From contig JAFDDH010000067.1 of the NCBI GenBank assembly GCA_019310975.1, forward strand, positions 1 to 39,082: a stretch of DNA of 39,082 nucleotides, read 5' to 3'. This document shows, in pieces, positions 31,339 through 39,082 of the stretch. Made by a program: the position numbers and the translations under genes. The stretch comes from Deltaproteobacteria bacterium (GTDB lineage: Bacteria > Myxococcota_A > UBA9160 > UBA4427). The notes beneath the pieces were generated by a model. It saw only the letters and a list, made by a program, of their open reading frames with translations, was not told where the DNA came from and searched no databases. Positions within the stretch are counted from its first letter, which is position 1; each line of letters begins with the position of its first letter.

Positions 31339-32595
31339 TCACTCTGAGAGCGAGGGGGCGTCGAGTGTCGCAGATGAGTGCGGCGGCGGCACGATCGATG
31401 CGATCGGCCTGCCCTCCATCCACGCGGGCACCTTCAGGCCGAAGAGTGCCAGCACCGTGGGCGCCACATCGACACTGTGCACCACAGGCAGGCGCGTGCC
31501 CGACGCGACGCCGCGCCCAATCGCCATGAAGATGGATGCCATGCTCGGCTCCGCTGGGTCGTAGCCGTGGTAGCCCGCGAGATCGAGGTCGCCGTACACG
31601 ATGGCCGTGCCGACTGGCGCCCGCACCACGACATCTGCAAAGCGCACGTGTCCGACTCGCCAATCCGCCGGTGCCCGCGCGCGAAGATGCGCCTGCAGGC
31701 CCACTTCGCGCGCTCGGGCGACGGCGCGCTCGGCGATCTCCGCGTCGCGCCGACCCGCCGCGCCGAGATCCACCGTCGCGAAGCCCCCGATGCCGAAGAC
31801 CCGCGCTCGAATGCCGACGGCCTTCAGCTCCTTGGTGAGATTCAATCTGCGCTCAGCACCGACCATGCCGTGATCCGAGACGAAGATCAGCGTCGTGGTC
31901 GGCCAGAGCTCGCGCTCGCCGATGCCATCGATCAGCCTCGAAATCGACAGGTCCTGCTTCTGCAACGACCGCTGCACGGCTTCGCTGCCGACCCCGTATC
32001 GGTGACCCGCGTGGTCTGCGCCATGGAACCAACTGGTGATGAAATGGGGTGACTCATCGGCGGGCAAATCGAGCCAGGCGAGGATCTGCTCGACTTTCTT
32101 CTCTTCGCCGGTTCGGCTCGAGAACTTCTTGGACCATCGCGGTCCGCGGCCGCTGCGCCAGGGCTCCTCGGAGCCCACCCAGTAGTAGGACGCGGACGGG
32201 ATGCCCTCAGCCGCCAGCAGCGACCACAGCGGCTCGACCTCGATCCATGTCGCGATGTCTTCCTTCTCGAAGACACCGCGCTCGGGATCGAGGAAGACAT
32301 TATTCACCAGACCGTGAAGCTCGGGCGCTACGCCCGTTACCAGGGTGACGTGACTGGGAAAGGTATTGGCAGGGATCGACGGGATCAGCCGCAAAGCGAC
32401 GGCGCCGCGCTCGCCCGCCGCCACCAGGGAGGGCACACTCTCCCGCGTGATGTCCGCCGGCCGCGTTCCGTCGAGGGAAATCAGCACGACTCGGACGGGC
32501 TCGGCGGCCGCCGCCGATAGTGCAACGAGCGCACAGAACGTCGCAGCCGCAAAGGCCAGGAATGCCGCCCCGCTGCCTCGTAGACGCCTCTCCAC
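31339..32595 (-). CDS. exported type I phosphodiesterase/nucleotide pyrophosphatase family protein
   Basis: A 418-residue alkaline-phosphatase-superfamily enzyme. The signal peptide is about residues 1-31 (FLAFAAATFCALVALSAAAA). The metal and catalytic sites are LISLDGTRP (D42), IPANTFPSHVTLVTG with nucleophile T78, WFHGADHAGHRYG and LIFVSDHGM, with a final HSVDVAPTVLALFGL. Ectonucleotide pyrophosphatase/phosphodiesterases of this type cleave phosphodiesters in the periplasm or outside the cell. The substrate is unknown. The GTG at 32595 was chosen because a purine-rich AGGGGGGAG precedes it and the signal peptide follows; the frame extends 30 codons upstream. It leads the LolA-like gene and is divergent from thiD. 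Confidence 0.8.
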   Translation of the reverse strand: MERRLRGSGAAFLAFAAATFCALVALSAAAAEPVRVVLISLDGTRPADITRESVPSLVAAGERGAVALRLIPSIPANTFPSHVTLVTGVAPELHGLVNNVFLDPERGVFEKEDIATWIEVEPLWSLLAAEGIPSASYYWVGSEEPWRSGRGPRWSKKFSSRTGEEKKVEQILAWLDLPADESPHFITSWFHGADHAGHRYGVGSEAVQRSLQKQDLSISRLIDGIGERELWPTTTLIFVSDHGMVGAERRLNLTKELKAVGIRARVFGIGGFATVDLGAAGRRDAEIAERAVARAREVGLQAHLRARAPADWRVGHVRFADVVVRAPVGTAIVYGDLDLAGYHGYDPAEPSMASIFMAIGRGVASGTRLPVVHSVDVAPTVLALFGLKVPAWMEGRPIASIVPPPHSSATLDAPSLSE

Positions 32596-32693
32596 TTCTC
32601 CCCCCTGGTTTCGCTCTTCCGCTACTTCACAGACCACGAATCGACCGCATCGTGGGATGCGCCGCGACGCGACGGATCTTACCATCGGCGACC

Positions 32694-33491
32694 ATGCGAA
32701 GCGCTCTCACCATTGCGGGATCGGACCCCACCGGCGGAGCGGGCCTACAGGCGGATCTCCAGGTCTTTCGCAGTCACGGTCTGCACGGCGCCGGTGTCAC
32801 GACGGCGCTCACCCTGCAGGACAGCGCAAAGATCCACAAGGTAATGCCAGTCTTCCCATCGCTGGTGCTCGAACAACTCCGCGTGCTGCTGCGCGACTTC
32901 ATTCCCACCGCGCTGAAAGTCGGGATGCTCTATTCGGACGATATCGTGCTCAACGTCACCCGAGCGCTCGGCGCGCTGGATGAGCAGACACCAGTCGTCG
33001 TCGACCCACTGCTCGCCGCGAGCGACGGGACACCGCTGCTGGAGAGACGCGCCTGGGGATCGCTACAGAGGCTCATGCAGGGCTGTCGCCTGGCCACGCC
33101 GAACTTGATCGAGGCCGAGCAACTGACGGGCACCGACGTCTCGACGCGCGTCGGATGCGAGCGCGCCGCACGCGTCTTCCTGGACGACTTCGGCTGCCGG
33201 GCCGTGCTCGTAAAGGGTGGTCATCGCGAGGGCGCGCCCGACGATCTATTGGCCGAGCGCAGCGTCGATGGGGCGACCTTCGCCTGGCTCTCGGGCACGC
33301 GTCTCGAGGGTGCACCCGTGCACGGCACCGGCTGCGCGCTCTCAGCGGCAATCACAGCCGGGCTCGCGCTCGGACAAGACCTCGCAGAGGCCGTCGAGGC
33401 GGCTCGGCATTTCGTTCGCGACGCGATCGAGTCGGCGCGTGCACCCGGCGCCGGCGCACGCTTTCTCGTTCTGCCGGGCCAGGTGCTATGA
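32694..33491 (+). CDS. thiD: hydroxymethylpyrimidine/phosphomethylpyrimidine kinase
   Basis: ThiD phosphorylates HMP and HMP-P to HMP-PP for thiamine synthesis, the substrate joined by ThiE. The 265-residue protein shows LTIAGSDPTGGAGLQADLQVF, GVTTALTLQDSAKI, LKVGMLYSDDIV, VVVDPLLAASDG, ATPNLIEAEQLTG, VLVKGGHREG and the anion-hole signature VHGTGCALSAAITAGLA. The ATG at 32694 fits the family N-terminus. No TPP riboswitch is recognisable in the 98 bases upstream. The stop overlaps the start of the MutS-like gene (ATGA). thiE is about 15 kb away on the same strand. Confidence 0.95.
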   Translation: MRSALTIAGSDPTGGAGLQADLQVFRSHGLHGAGVTTALTLQDSAKIHKVMPVFPSLVLEQLRVLLRDFIPTALKVGMLYSDDIVLNVTRALGALDEQTPVVVDPLLAASDGTPLLERRAWGSLQRLMQGCRLATPNLIEAEQLTGTDVSTRVGCERAARVFLDDFGCRAVLVKGGHREGAPDDLLAERSVDGATFAWLSGTRLEGAPVHGTGCALSAAITAGLALGQDLAEAVEAARHFVRDAIESARAPGAGARFLVLPGQVL

Positions 33492-35305
33492 GCGGCACAG
33501 GCTCCGACGCGAAGCGGACCACGGCGCCCGGCCCCCACGCCGAGTACAGCGACGCCATCCGCAGCGGTCGGGACGAGCTGCAGGACTGGCACGCTCGCGA
33601 ACGCTGGCTCTCGCACGCGCGGCTGGCCGTCTTCGCGGCGGGGCTGGTGCTCGGCTGGCTGGCATTCGGCAGCCGGACGCTGGCTGCGGTCTGGGTCGGA
33701 CCACCGGTGCTGGTCTTCGCCGCGCTGCTGATCGTACACGACCGGGCGATCCGGAAGCACCGCCGCGCCGAGCGCATCGTCGACTTCTACGAGCGCGGCC
33801 TGGCGCGCATCGAGGACACTTGGATGGGGCACGGCAACACGGGCGCCGCGCACGCTCCGGATGGACATCCCTACGCGGACGACCTCGACCTCTTCGGTCC
33901 CGGCTCGCTCTTCGAGCTGCTCTGTACCGCGCGCACCACGGCGGGCGAATCGATGCTGGCGCGCTGGCTGCTCGAGCCGGTGGACGCCGACGTGGCGCGC
34001 GGCCGTCAGAGGGCCGTGCGCGAGCTCACGCCGCGAACCGCCCTGCGGCGTGACCTGTCGCTGCTCGGTGAAGACATCGGCGGGCGCATCGCAGCGGATT
34101 CGCTCTCCAGCTGGGGCAGTGCGCCGATCCGGCTGCACCCCGGCTTGCAGATCGTAGCCGCCGGGATGACCGGACTGACCGGGCTGGGTATCGCCCTATG
34201 GATCACGACGGATATCGGGGCGATTCCCTTCCTCTTCTTTCTGGCCGCGCAGGGCGGCTTTGCGGCGTGGCTGCGGCCGCGGGTGCGAGCGGTGCTGGCG
34301 GGCGTCGAGGCGCCCAGCCACGAGCTGGCCGTGCTCTCGGGCCTGCTGGCGCGGCTCGAGGAGGAGTCGGTCTCGTCGGAACGGCTGGTCGAGCTGCGCG
34401 CCGAGCTCGAGACCGGCGGCGTGCCACCGTCGCGCCGCATCGCATCGCTGCGCCGGCTGGTGGACCTGCTCGACGCGCGGCGGAATCAATTCTTCGCCCC
34501 GATTGGCGCACTGCTGCTCTGGAGCACTCAGCTCGCCGTTGCGCTCGAACGCTGGCGATCCGAGTGCGGCGATGCACTGGGCCCGTGGATCGAGGCTGCG
34601 GCCGAGATCGAGGTGCTGTGTGCGTTCGGCGGTTACGCGTATGAGCATCCCGATTGCGTTCACGCCGAGTTCCTCGACGCTGGACCACTCTTCGACGCGG
34701 AGGGGCTCGGGCATCCACTGATTCCGGACGCCCGATGCGTACGCAACGACGTGTCACTAGGCGGTGGGTGCCAAGCCTGGATGATGAGTGGCTCCAACAT
34801 GTCCGGAAAGAGCACCCTGCTGCGGACGGTTGGCGTCGCCACGCTCTTGGCAATGGCGGGTGCGCCGGTGCGGGCGTCGCGGCTGCGACTCTCATCCATG
34901 CAGCTAGGCGCCTCGATCCGCATCAGCGACTCGCTTCAGCAGGGCGCCTCGACCTTCTTTGCAGAGATCACTCGGCTGCGTCAAATCGTCGAGCTCACGG
35001 CCGCGGACCGGCCCCTGCTCTTCCTGCTCGACGAGGTGCTCCACGGGACCAATTCCCACGACCGGCGCATCGGCGCTGAGGCCGTGGTGAGCGGGCTGGT
35101 GGCGCGCGGCGCCATCGGCCTCGTCACCACGCACGATCTGGCTCTCGCGCGGATTGCCGACGAGCTGGCACCCCGGCTCCAGAACGTCCACTTCCAGGAC
35201 CACATCGAGGACGGCGAGATGAGCTTCGACTACAAGCTGCGTCCCGGTGTCGTCACACGCAGCAACGCCCTCGAGCTGATGCGATCGGTCGGCCTGGACG
35301 TCTGA
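33488..35305 (+). CDS. membrane-anchored MutS-like ATPase
   Basis: A 605-residue protein. The MutS ATPase domain is at the C-terminus: Walker A MMSGSNMSGKSTLLRTVGV (about 432-450), QQGASTFFAEITRLRQIV, Walker B LLFLLDEVLHGTNSHDR, and VTTHDLALARIAD. A MutS core-like helical region with FGPGSLFELL and TTAGESMLARWLLEP precedes it. There are no mismatch-reading or connector domains. Hydrophobic helices at about 46-60 and 65-84, and again at about 222-258, suggest membrane attachment. This matches the short, membrane-linked MutS relatives whose role is unknown, so mismatch repair should not be assumed. The ATG overlaps the thiD stop (ATGA), so translation is coupled. Confidence 0.8.
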   Translation: MSGTGSDAKRTTAPGPHAEYSDAIRSGRDELQDWHARERWLSHARLAVFAAGLVLGWLAFGSRTLAAVWVGPPVLVFAALLIVHDRAIRKHRRAERIVDFYERGLARIEDTWMGHGNTGAAHAPDGHPYADDLDLFGPGSLFELLCTARTTAGESMLARWLLEPVDADVARGRQRAVRELTPRTALRRDLSLLGEDIGGRIAADSLSSWGSAPIRLHPGLQIVAAGMTGLTGLGIALWITTDIGAIPFLFFLAAQGGFAAWLRPRVRAVLAGVEAPSHELAVLSGLLARLEEESVSSERLVELRAELETGGVPPSRRIASLRRLVDLLDARRNQFFAPIGALLLWSTQLAVALERWRSECGDALGPWIEAAAEIEVLCAFGGYAYEHPDCVHAEFLDAGPLFDAEGLGHPLIPDARCVRNDVSLGGGCQAWMMSGSNMSGKSTLLRTVGVATLLAMAGAPVRASRLRLSSMQLGASIRISDSLQQGASTFFAEITRLRQIVELTAADRPLLFLLDEVLHGTNSHDRRIGAEAVVSGLVARGAIGLVTTHDLALARIADELAPRLQNVHFQDHIEDGEMSFDYKLRPGVVTRSNALELMRSVGLDV

Positions 35306-35428
35306 GGTGGGCAGCTCCCGCCGCCCTCCCCCGTGGGATTGGCCGATCGGGTAGAGCCAGCATAGGGCGGGCCAAGATTGAGCAAGAAGAGCTTGATCGC
35401 GTGCGGACAGTGGCGTAGAACCAGGAAG

Positions 35429-36043
35429 ATGGCACGTCCCGGAAGCACCCATGCTGCCGCAGGTAGTTCGCAGATTGTCAGCCGCGAGCGGATCGTCATG
35501 GCGGCGCGAGGCCTGATGGCCCAGCACGATCCAGCCGAGGTCGACCGAGAGTCGATCGTCGATGCGGCGGGTGTACGTCCCGAGGACTTCGACCGCCACT
35601 TCCAGGACATGTCCGTGCTCTGGCAGTCGGTGGCCACGGCGATGGTTCGCGACATGGCGGACGTGCAGCGCAGCCTTTATGGGATGCGCTGCTCGGTGCC
35701 GGATCGCCTATCCAGGACCCTCGACTACGCGCTCGACGCATTCGAGCGGTCTCCAGACGGCTACCGGGCGATTCGGCGCATGGTCGACGCACCGGGCCCG
35801 GCCGGCGACCACGCTCGCGGCATGCTGCAGGGCATTCTGACCGAGATCACCTGCCAGCTCGGTGTGCTGCACGGCTGGGACGAGGAGCCCGAGCTCACGG
35901 CGCAGTGCCTCTACGCCCAGCTGCTACGGATCTTCGACCACTGGCAAGCGCATCCCGAGCACATGACGCGCAAACGCATCCAGACCTTCGTGATGCAGCA
36001 CCTCCGGCTCGGCCGCACCGAGCTGGCGACTGCGGACGCCTAG
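35429..36043 (+). CDS. TetR-family-like regulator (divergent)
   Basis: A 204-residue helical protein. SRERIVMAARGLMAQHDPAE, then VDRESIVDAAGVRPEDFDRHF, fits a TetR N-terminal HTH with a weakened recognition helix: the usual GVSxGTxYxYF reads GVRPEDFDRHF. The C-terminal part (LSRTLDYALDAFERSPDGYR to FVMQHLRLG) would be the ligand and dimer domain. The ATG at 35429 lies close behind AGGAAG; a TTG at 35378 is a possible longer start. It converges with the second TetR gene, with 13 bases between stops. Confidence 0.6.
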   Translation: MARPGSTHAAAGSSQIVSRERIVMAARGLMAQHDPAEVDRESIVDAAGVRPEDFDRHFQDMSVLWQSVATAMVRDMADVQRSLYGMRCSVPDRLSRTLDYALDAFERSPDGYRAIRRMVDAPGPAGDHARGMLQGILTEITCQLGVLHGWDEEPELTAQCLYAQLLRIFDHWQAHPEHMTRKRIQTFVMQHLRLGRTELATADA

Positions 36044-36056
36044 CGCCAGATCAGGA

Positions 36057-36713
36057 TCAGGCCGCGTCGCCGCTCTCGCCGAGCACCATGAAGCGCATCG
36101 AGTTCAGCAAGAACTTGCGTGTCGTGTCTCGATCGATGCGGGGTCGGTGGTCGAGCCAATAGCCGACCATGTGCTGCAGCATCGCAACGAGTGTTTGTGA
36201 GAGCAGCTCGACATCCTGCCGCAGCAGGTCGCCCGAGAGCATTCCGGTCTCGAGGATCGGAGCCCACACTGCGGCCTGACACTCGCACGCCCAGCTGGTC
36301 AGGTCCCCGGCGGTGGTCCGGATGCGGCGCGGGGCCTTGTACCAGAGGAAGGCGTTCTCGCGGCTGGCCGCCGCTTCCATGTAGGCGTCGACGCCCCGGG
36401 TCAGGCGATCGAGGGCACCGTCCCCGGAGGCCATGGCGAGGCGCTGCGCCTCGCACAACTCTTCGACCAAGCGCACCACCATCGCGGTCAGCAGGTCGTC
36501 CTTGCCGTCGAAGTAGAGATAAAAGGTCCCCACGGAGACCCCGGCTCGCTCCGCCACCTCGTCGATGTGGAGTCCAGCGTCGGTGTGCTCACCGATCAGC
36601 CAGTGAGCGGCGCCGAGGAGCCGCTTCCGGACCTCGGGATTGGGTGCGCGCAGCTTCCGTCGCCGGCGGCCCGAGGGCATCACGGCGCGGATTTCGTTTG
36701 GGGCGGGCTCCAC
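36057..36713 (-). CDS. TetR-family transcriptional regulator
   Basis: A 218-residue regulator with a clear TetR HTH: VRKRLLGAAHWLIGEH, HIDEVAERAGVSVGTFYLYF and DGKDDLLTAM (about 28-80). The helical C-terminal domain (VDAYMEAAASRENAFLWYK, LLSQTLVAMLQHMVGYWLDH) binds an unknown ligand. The start is GTG at 36713 or ATG at 36680; neither has a Shine-Dalgarno sequence. It is divergent from the PadR gene across an AT-rich region with several palindromes, and converges with the other TetR gene. Confidence 0.85.
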   Translation of the reverse strand: MEPAPNEIRAVMPSGRRRRKLRAPNPEVRKRLLGAAHWLIGEHTDAGLHIDEVAERAGVSVGTFYLYFDGKDDLLTAMVVRLVEELCEAQRLAMASGDGALDRLTRGVDAYMEAAASRENAFLWYKAPRRIRTTAGDLTSWACECQAAVWAPILETGMLSGDLLRQDVELLSQTLVAMLQHMVGYWLDHRPRIDRDTTRKFLLNSMRFMVLGESGDAA

Positions 36714-36837
36714 GAATCAAAGTCTATTCACCAGCGGCCACGTTGGTCAAGCAAATCTGACCATAAATCCCGAATAACTGTTCGAATCTCGGCTCAGATT
36801 TCCCTCATTTGGAGGAATCCCGAAAATTTCGCGTCAG

Positions 36838-36902
36838 AAACCGGTTTTCTCGATGATAGAGTGAACCTAATTCACCAATTGGGACCGTGGCTCTCGGCCA
36901 CG
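36838..36902. promoter_or_regulatory. palindrome cluster upstream of the padR gene
   Basis: Within the AT-rich 36714-36921 region lie AAACCGGTTT (36838-36847), GTGAA-CCTAA-TTCAC (36861-36875), CCAATTGG (36875-36882) and a possible RNA hairpin CGTGGC-TCTCG-GCCACG (36886-36902) just ahead of the AAGGTGA ribosome site of the PadR gene. These are candidate operators for the TetR and PadR proteins encoded on either side. Assignment is inference. Confidence 0.45.
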
Positions 36903-36921
36903 AATGCGGAAGGTGAACCTC

Positions 36922-37467
36922 ATGCCCCTGCGACACACGCTGCTCGGATTGCTGCACTGCCAGCCCATGCATGGCTACCGGTTACGACAACACGCCAAAG
37001 AGTACTCCTGGATCTATCCGATGACCAATGCCTCCATCTATCCGGCCCTGCACGGATTGGAGGGAGATGGTTTCATCTCGCACCATTCGGAGATCCACAA
37101 TGGCCGCGCCCGCAAAGTCTACGAGATCACCGACTCGGGTCGGGCGGAGCTGCGGAGCTGGCTGATCGATCCGACGCCTCATGGCATGACGTTTCGCGAT
37201 CACATGCTGCTCAAAATTGCAATGCAGACCGATGATACGATCCGCTATGCGAGGCTCTGGATCGAAGAGGCGCTGCTCGATCTCCGCAAGGAATACGAAC
37301 ACTACCGCAACGAGCTCGAAGCCGACGAGAGCTTGGCCCGCTACACGCGTGTCGCGATGCAGTACGGGCTCGAGATGGTGGAGCTACGTGTTCGCTTCTT
37401 CGAGCAGGTCCTCGAGACGGCACGTCAGCCAAGCTCCTCCGTTCACGTCCAGAGCATGACCGCCTGA
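36922..37467 (+). CDS. PadR-family transcriptional regulator
   Basis: A 181-residue PadR protein. The winged helix is MPLRHTLLGLLHCQPMHGYR, MTNASIYPALHGLEGDGFIS and GRARKVYEITDSGRAELRSW. A C-terminal dimerising coiled region follows (LDLRKEYEHYRNELEADES, MVELRVRFFEQVLE), as in subfamily-1 PadR (PF10400 type). The ATG at 36922 has AAGGTGA seven bases upstream; an earlier ATG at 36904 adds six residues. No transporter or phenolic-acid gene is adjacent, so the target is unknown. Its upstream region carries the palindromes listed separately. Confidence 0.88.
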   Translation: MPLRHTLLGLLHCQPMHGYRLRQHAKEYSWIYPMTNASIYPALHGLEGDGFISHHSEIHNGRARKVYEITDSGRAELRSWLIDPTPHGMTFRDHMLLKIAMQTDDTIRYARLWIEEALLDLRKEYEHYRNELEADESLARYTRVAMQYGLEMVELRVRFFEQVLETARQPSSSVHVQSMTA

Positions 37468-37475
37468 GAATAGAG

Positions 37476-38243
37476 TCAGGTCCAGTGCACGTCCTCACCG
37501 TAGAGGACGAGCCCGAGCTTGCGCGCGACCGAGATCGACGCCCGATTCGTCCAGCTCGCGCTGTAGAGAGGCAGGCTTCCCACCCGCAGCACCGCGAGCG
37601 CCCACGCCGCCACGCAGCGGCCCGCCAATCCCCGCCCGCGATGCTCCGCGACGGTCTCGACGCCCACCTCGATCGCCGGCCCGCCCCGGCCCGCCGCCAT
37701 GTAGGCAACCGACACCCACTCGCCCGCGTCGCGCACGCCGAAGCACGGTAGCCGCTGCTCGAGGCCATACCGGAGCTCGGCAAAAGCCTCGGCCAGCGCC
37801 GCGCAGGCAACGGCGTCGCTGGGCTCGATGCGCTCCACCCCGTCGGCCAGCTCGACCAGCCTACGCCGCTGATCGGTGTCGCCCCGAAAGCGGTAGGCGG
37901 GTCCGCGCCACTCGTCCACGATCGGCGCTGCACCGGCCAGCAGGCGCCGGATCGCCTCGTTGCGCTCGGGCGGCGGCGGCACGGCATCGACCGCCGGGTT
38001 CTGCACCCGCTCCTTGCCGACCAGGCGCGAGAGACTGCGCACGAGATGGCTCGGAAGATCTTCACGCAGTCGCCACACGTTGCCGTGCTGTGTTCGGCCA
38101 AGGAAGAGGCGTGGAGCGCGGGCGCGCTGGGGCTCGCGACGATCCGTAATCCGTCCGCGAGCATCGTGATGAAAGAGCGCACCCGCCTGCAGCGCCATCC
38201 AGTCACAGTCGGTCGTGGGCGTCACGTGTCCCGAACCCCTCAT
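37476..38243 (-). CDS. GNAT-family N-acetyltransferase-like protein
   Basis: A 255-residue protein whose last 100 residues have the GNAT fold. Motif A reads GVETVAEHRGRGLAGRCVAAW, with the acetyl-CoA loop HRGRGLA, followed by LYSASWTNRASISVARKLGL, the motif-B region. The N-terminal 140 residues (ALFHHDARGRI, WRLREDLPSHLVRSLSRLV) resemble the GNAT_acetyltran arrangement seen in larger family members. The acceptor is unknown. The ATG at 38243 has GGGGGAGG eight bases upstream; a longer frame to 38282 lacks such a site. It converges with padR, with 8 bases between stops. Confidence 0.75.
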   Translation of the reverse strand: MRGSGHVTPTTDCDWMALQAGALFHHDARGRITDRREPQRARAPRLFLGRTQHGNVWRLREDLPSHLVRSLSRLVGKERVQNPAVDAVPPPPERNEAIRRLLAGAAPIVDEWRGPAYRFRGDTDQRRRLVELADGVERIEPSDAVACAALAEAFAELRYGLEQRLPCFGVRDAGEWVSVAYMAAGRGGPAIEVGVETVAEHRGRGLAGRCVAAWALAVLRVGSLPLYSASWTNRASISVARKLGLVLYGEDVHWT

Positions 38244-38405
38244 CGCACCGCCTCCCCCAGCTCTCCCAGGTCCCCTGGCCACCCGGTCTCGAACCGAAAG
38301 CGTGGCGGATCCTCGAGGCTTCGGAAACGCCCCCCCCCTGTGCGCACCCTCGGGTTATGATGACCGGACGCGCGCCCCTCCCCCGGACTCCGGAGCCCCA
38401 CTCGC

Positions 38406-38801
38406 ATGACCCACACCGAACATCCCAATGCATTGCTGATCCAGCAGTCCTGGCAGGCCGTCGCCCACAGCGACGTCGACACCCTCAAGGCCCTCTGGGA
38501 CGAGGACATCGTGTGGCATGTCACGGCCAACAATCCCTGGCGGGGGGAGCACATCGGTCACGAGGCAGTCCTCGAGTACCTCGCACAGCTCGGCGACTCG
38601 GGTGAGAGCTACAACACCACTCTGCACTGCGTGATGGCGAACGACGAATACGCGGCCGCGATCTGTCACGTGTCGACCAAGCGAGACGATCGGGTCCTCG
38701 AGGTCGGCCAGATCCTGCTCGGGCGCTTCGAGGGTCGAAAGATCAAGGAGATCTGGGCTCTCTCGCTGGACCCGCAGGCGGTGGAGCGGTTCTGGGCCTG
38801 A
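38406..38801 (+). CDS. SnoaL-like/NTF2-fold protein
   Basis: A 131-residue protein with the NTF2-like cone fold: an N-terminal helix (NALLIQQSWQAVAHSDVDTL), LWDEDIVWHVTANNPWRGEH, GHEAVLEYLAQLGD, and paired strands ending KIKEIWALSLDPQAVERFWA. Members act as small isomerases or hydrolases, or bind ligands; function cannot be set from sequence. The ATG at 38406 begins MTHTEHPN. A TATGAT at 38355-38360 could be a -10 box, without a clear -35. It converges with the Mpl-like gene, with 10 bases between its stop and that gene's inferred original stop. Confidence 0.75.
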   Translation: MTHTEHPNALLIQQSWQAVAHSDVDTLKALWDEDIVWHVTANNPWRGEHIGHEAVLEYLAQLGDSGESYNTTLHCVMANDEYAAAICHVSTKRDDRVLEVGQILLGRFEGRKIKEIWALSLDPQAVERFWA

Positions 38802-38811
38802 GCGCGTCCGG

Positions 38812-39082
38812 TCACGCGCTCCGCAGCGCTTCGAGGAGGCGCTCCCAGATATTGCCGAAGGAACCTGCTCATCACGAGCACCACGTCGCCTTCGCGATGG
38901 TGCTCCACCAGGTGCGTCACGATGCCGTCCACCGAGTCGAAGCTCGCCGCCGACACACCGCGCTCGCCGAGGGCCGCGACCAGCTCCAGTGAAGAAAAGC
39001 GCTCGGTCACCTCGCCTGTCGCGCTGTAGATCGGCTCGTCGGGCACCTCGAAGACAACGATGTGGTCGGCACCCGCCAGTGC
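38812..39082 (-). pseudogene. Mpl-like Mur ligase, 3' end, frameshifted near its C-terminus
   Basis: The gene runs off the right edge. From the edge it reads ALAGADHIVVFEVPDEP, GVSAASFDSVDGIVTHLVEH and GDVVLVMS, the end of the glutamate-ligase C-terminal domain of Mpl (which recycles L-Ala-gamma-D-Glu-mDAP tripeptide onto UDP-MurNAc). The family continues MSNGGFGGIHEKLL. Here the frame after MS (38867) goes wrong, but restoring two bases gives GSFGNIWERLLEALRSA and a TGA at 38812-38814. A two-base loss (or one-base gain) near 38866 is therefore clear. Without repair the frame reads on to 38666, inside the convergent SnoaL-like gene. Confidence 0.75.

Noticed and set aside
32596-32693. TPP riboswitch upstream of thiD
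   Set aside because: The conserved CUGAGA and ACCUGAUC-type elements are absent; none was found before thiE either.

Overview
The window is a GC-rich (by eye), densely coded stretch of a Gram-negative bacterial chromosome. Outer-membrane biology (an ADP-heptose pathway enzyme, an AsmA-type protein, a LolA-like exported protein, two PlsC/DUF374-type acyltransferases), an NtrB/NtrC pair with sigma-54 signature, PtsP, and short intergenic gaps with overlapping starts and stops suggest a lineage of the former Deltaproteobacteria (Myxococcota/Binatota-like). That placement is inference from gene content. No rRNA, tRNA, IS element, prophage or CRISPR array was seen.

Layout: 1-137 is a 67-bp direct repeat. 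143-3716 holds a PEP-synthase/PPDK regulatory protein (minus) divergent from leuS, followed by a remnant of an EamA transporter and a DUF374 acyltransferase. 4669-7377 is an XRE regulator plus ptsP on the minus strand, divergent from a small Cys-rich protein translationally coupled to a 934-residue AsmA-like protein and then hldE/rfaE2 (7484-11017). 11014-13867 (minus) is moeA, a degenerate MobA-like protein and an unusual PlsC-like acyltransferase. 14031-18531 is a tightly overlapping plus-strand run ntrB-ntrC-thiE-nupC, the last gene damaged by a deletion/frameshift. 18604-21052 (minus) is lspA-prpE.

21221-26923 is the most interesting region. A minus-strand operon (VWA-domain protein, short PspA-like coiled-coil protein, six-TM membrane protein) is divergent from an OmpR-type response regulator and a membrane histidine kinase. 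A CpxR-like GTAAA-N6-GTAAA direct repeat lies between the two arms. This looks like a self-contained envelope-stress module. The kinase reads as two frames, with a strong hairpin in the segment where the frame must switch.

27113-33491 holds a GH18-like exported protein, a questin-oxidase-like protein, an Mrp ATPase lacking the usual C-terminal CxxC, a LolA-like protein whose signal peptide is built from an 18-bp tandem repeat, a type I phosphodiesterase/phosphatase, and thiD. thiD overlaps a membrane-anchored MutS-like ATPase (33488-35305). 35429-37467 is a cluster of three regulators (TetR, TetR, PadR) around an AT-rich, palindrome-rich promoter region. The right end holds a GNAT enzyme, a SnoaL-like protein and the frameshifted 3' end of an Mpl/Mur ligase gene.

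Three genes (nupC-like, histidine kinase, mpl) carry frame lesions. Assembly or read errors and real gene decay cannot be told apart from the sequence alone.
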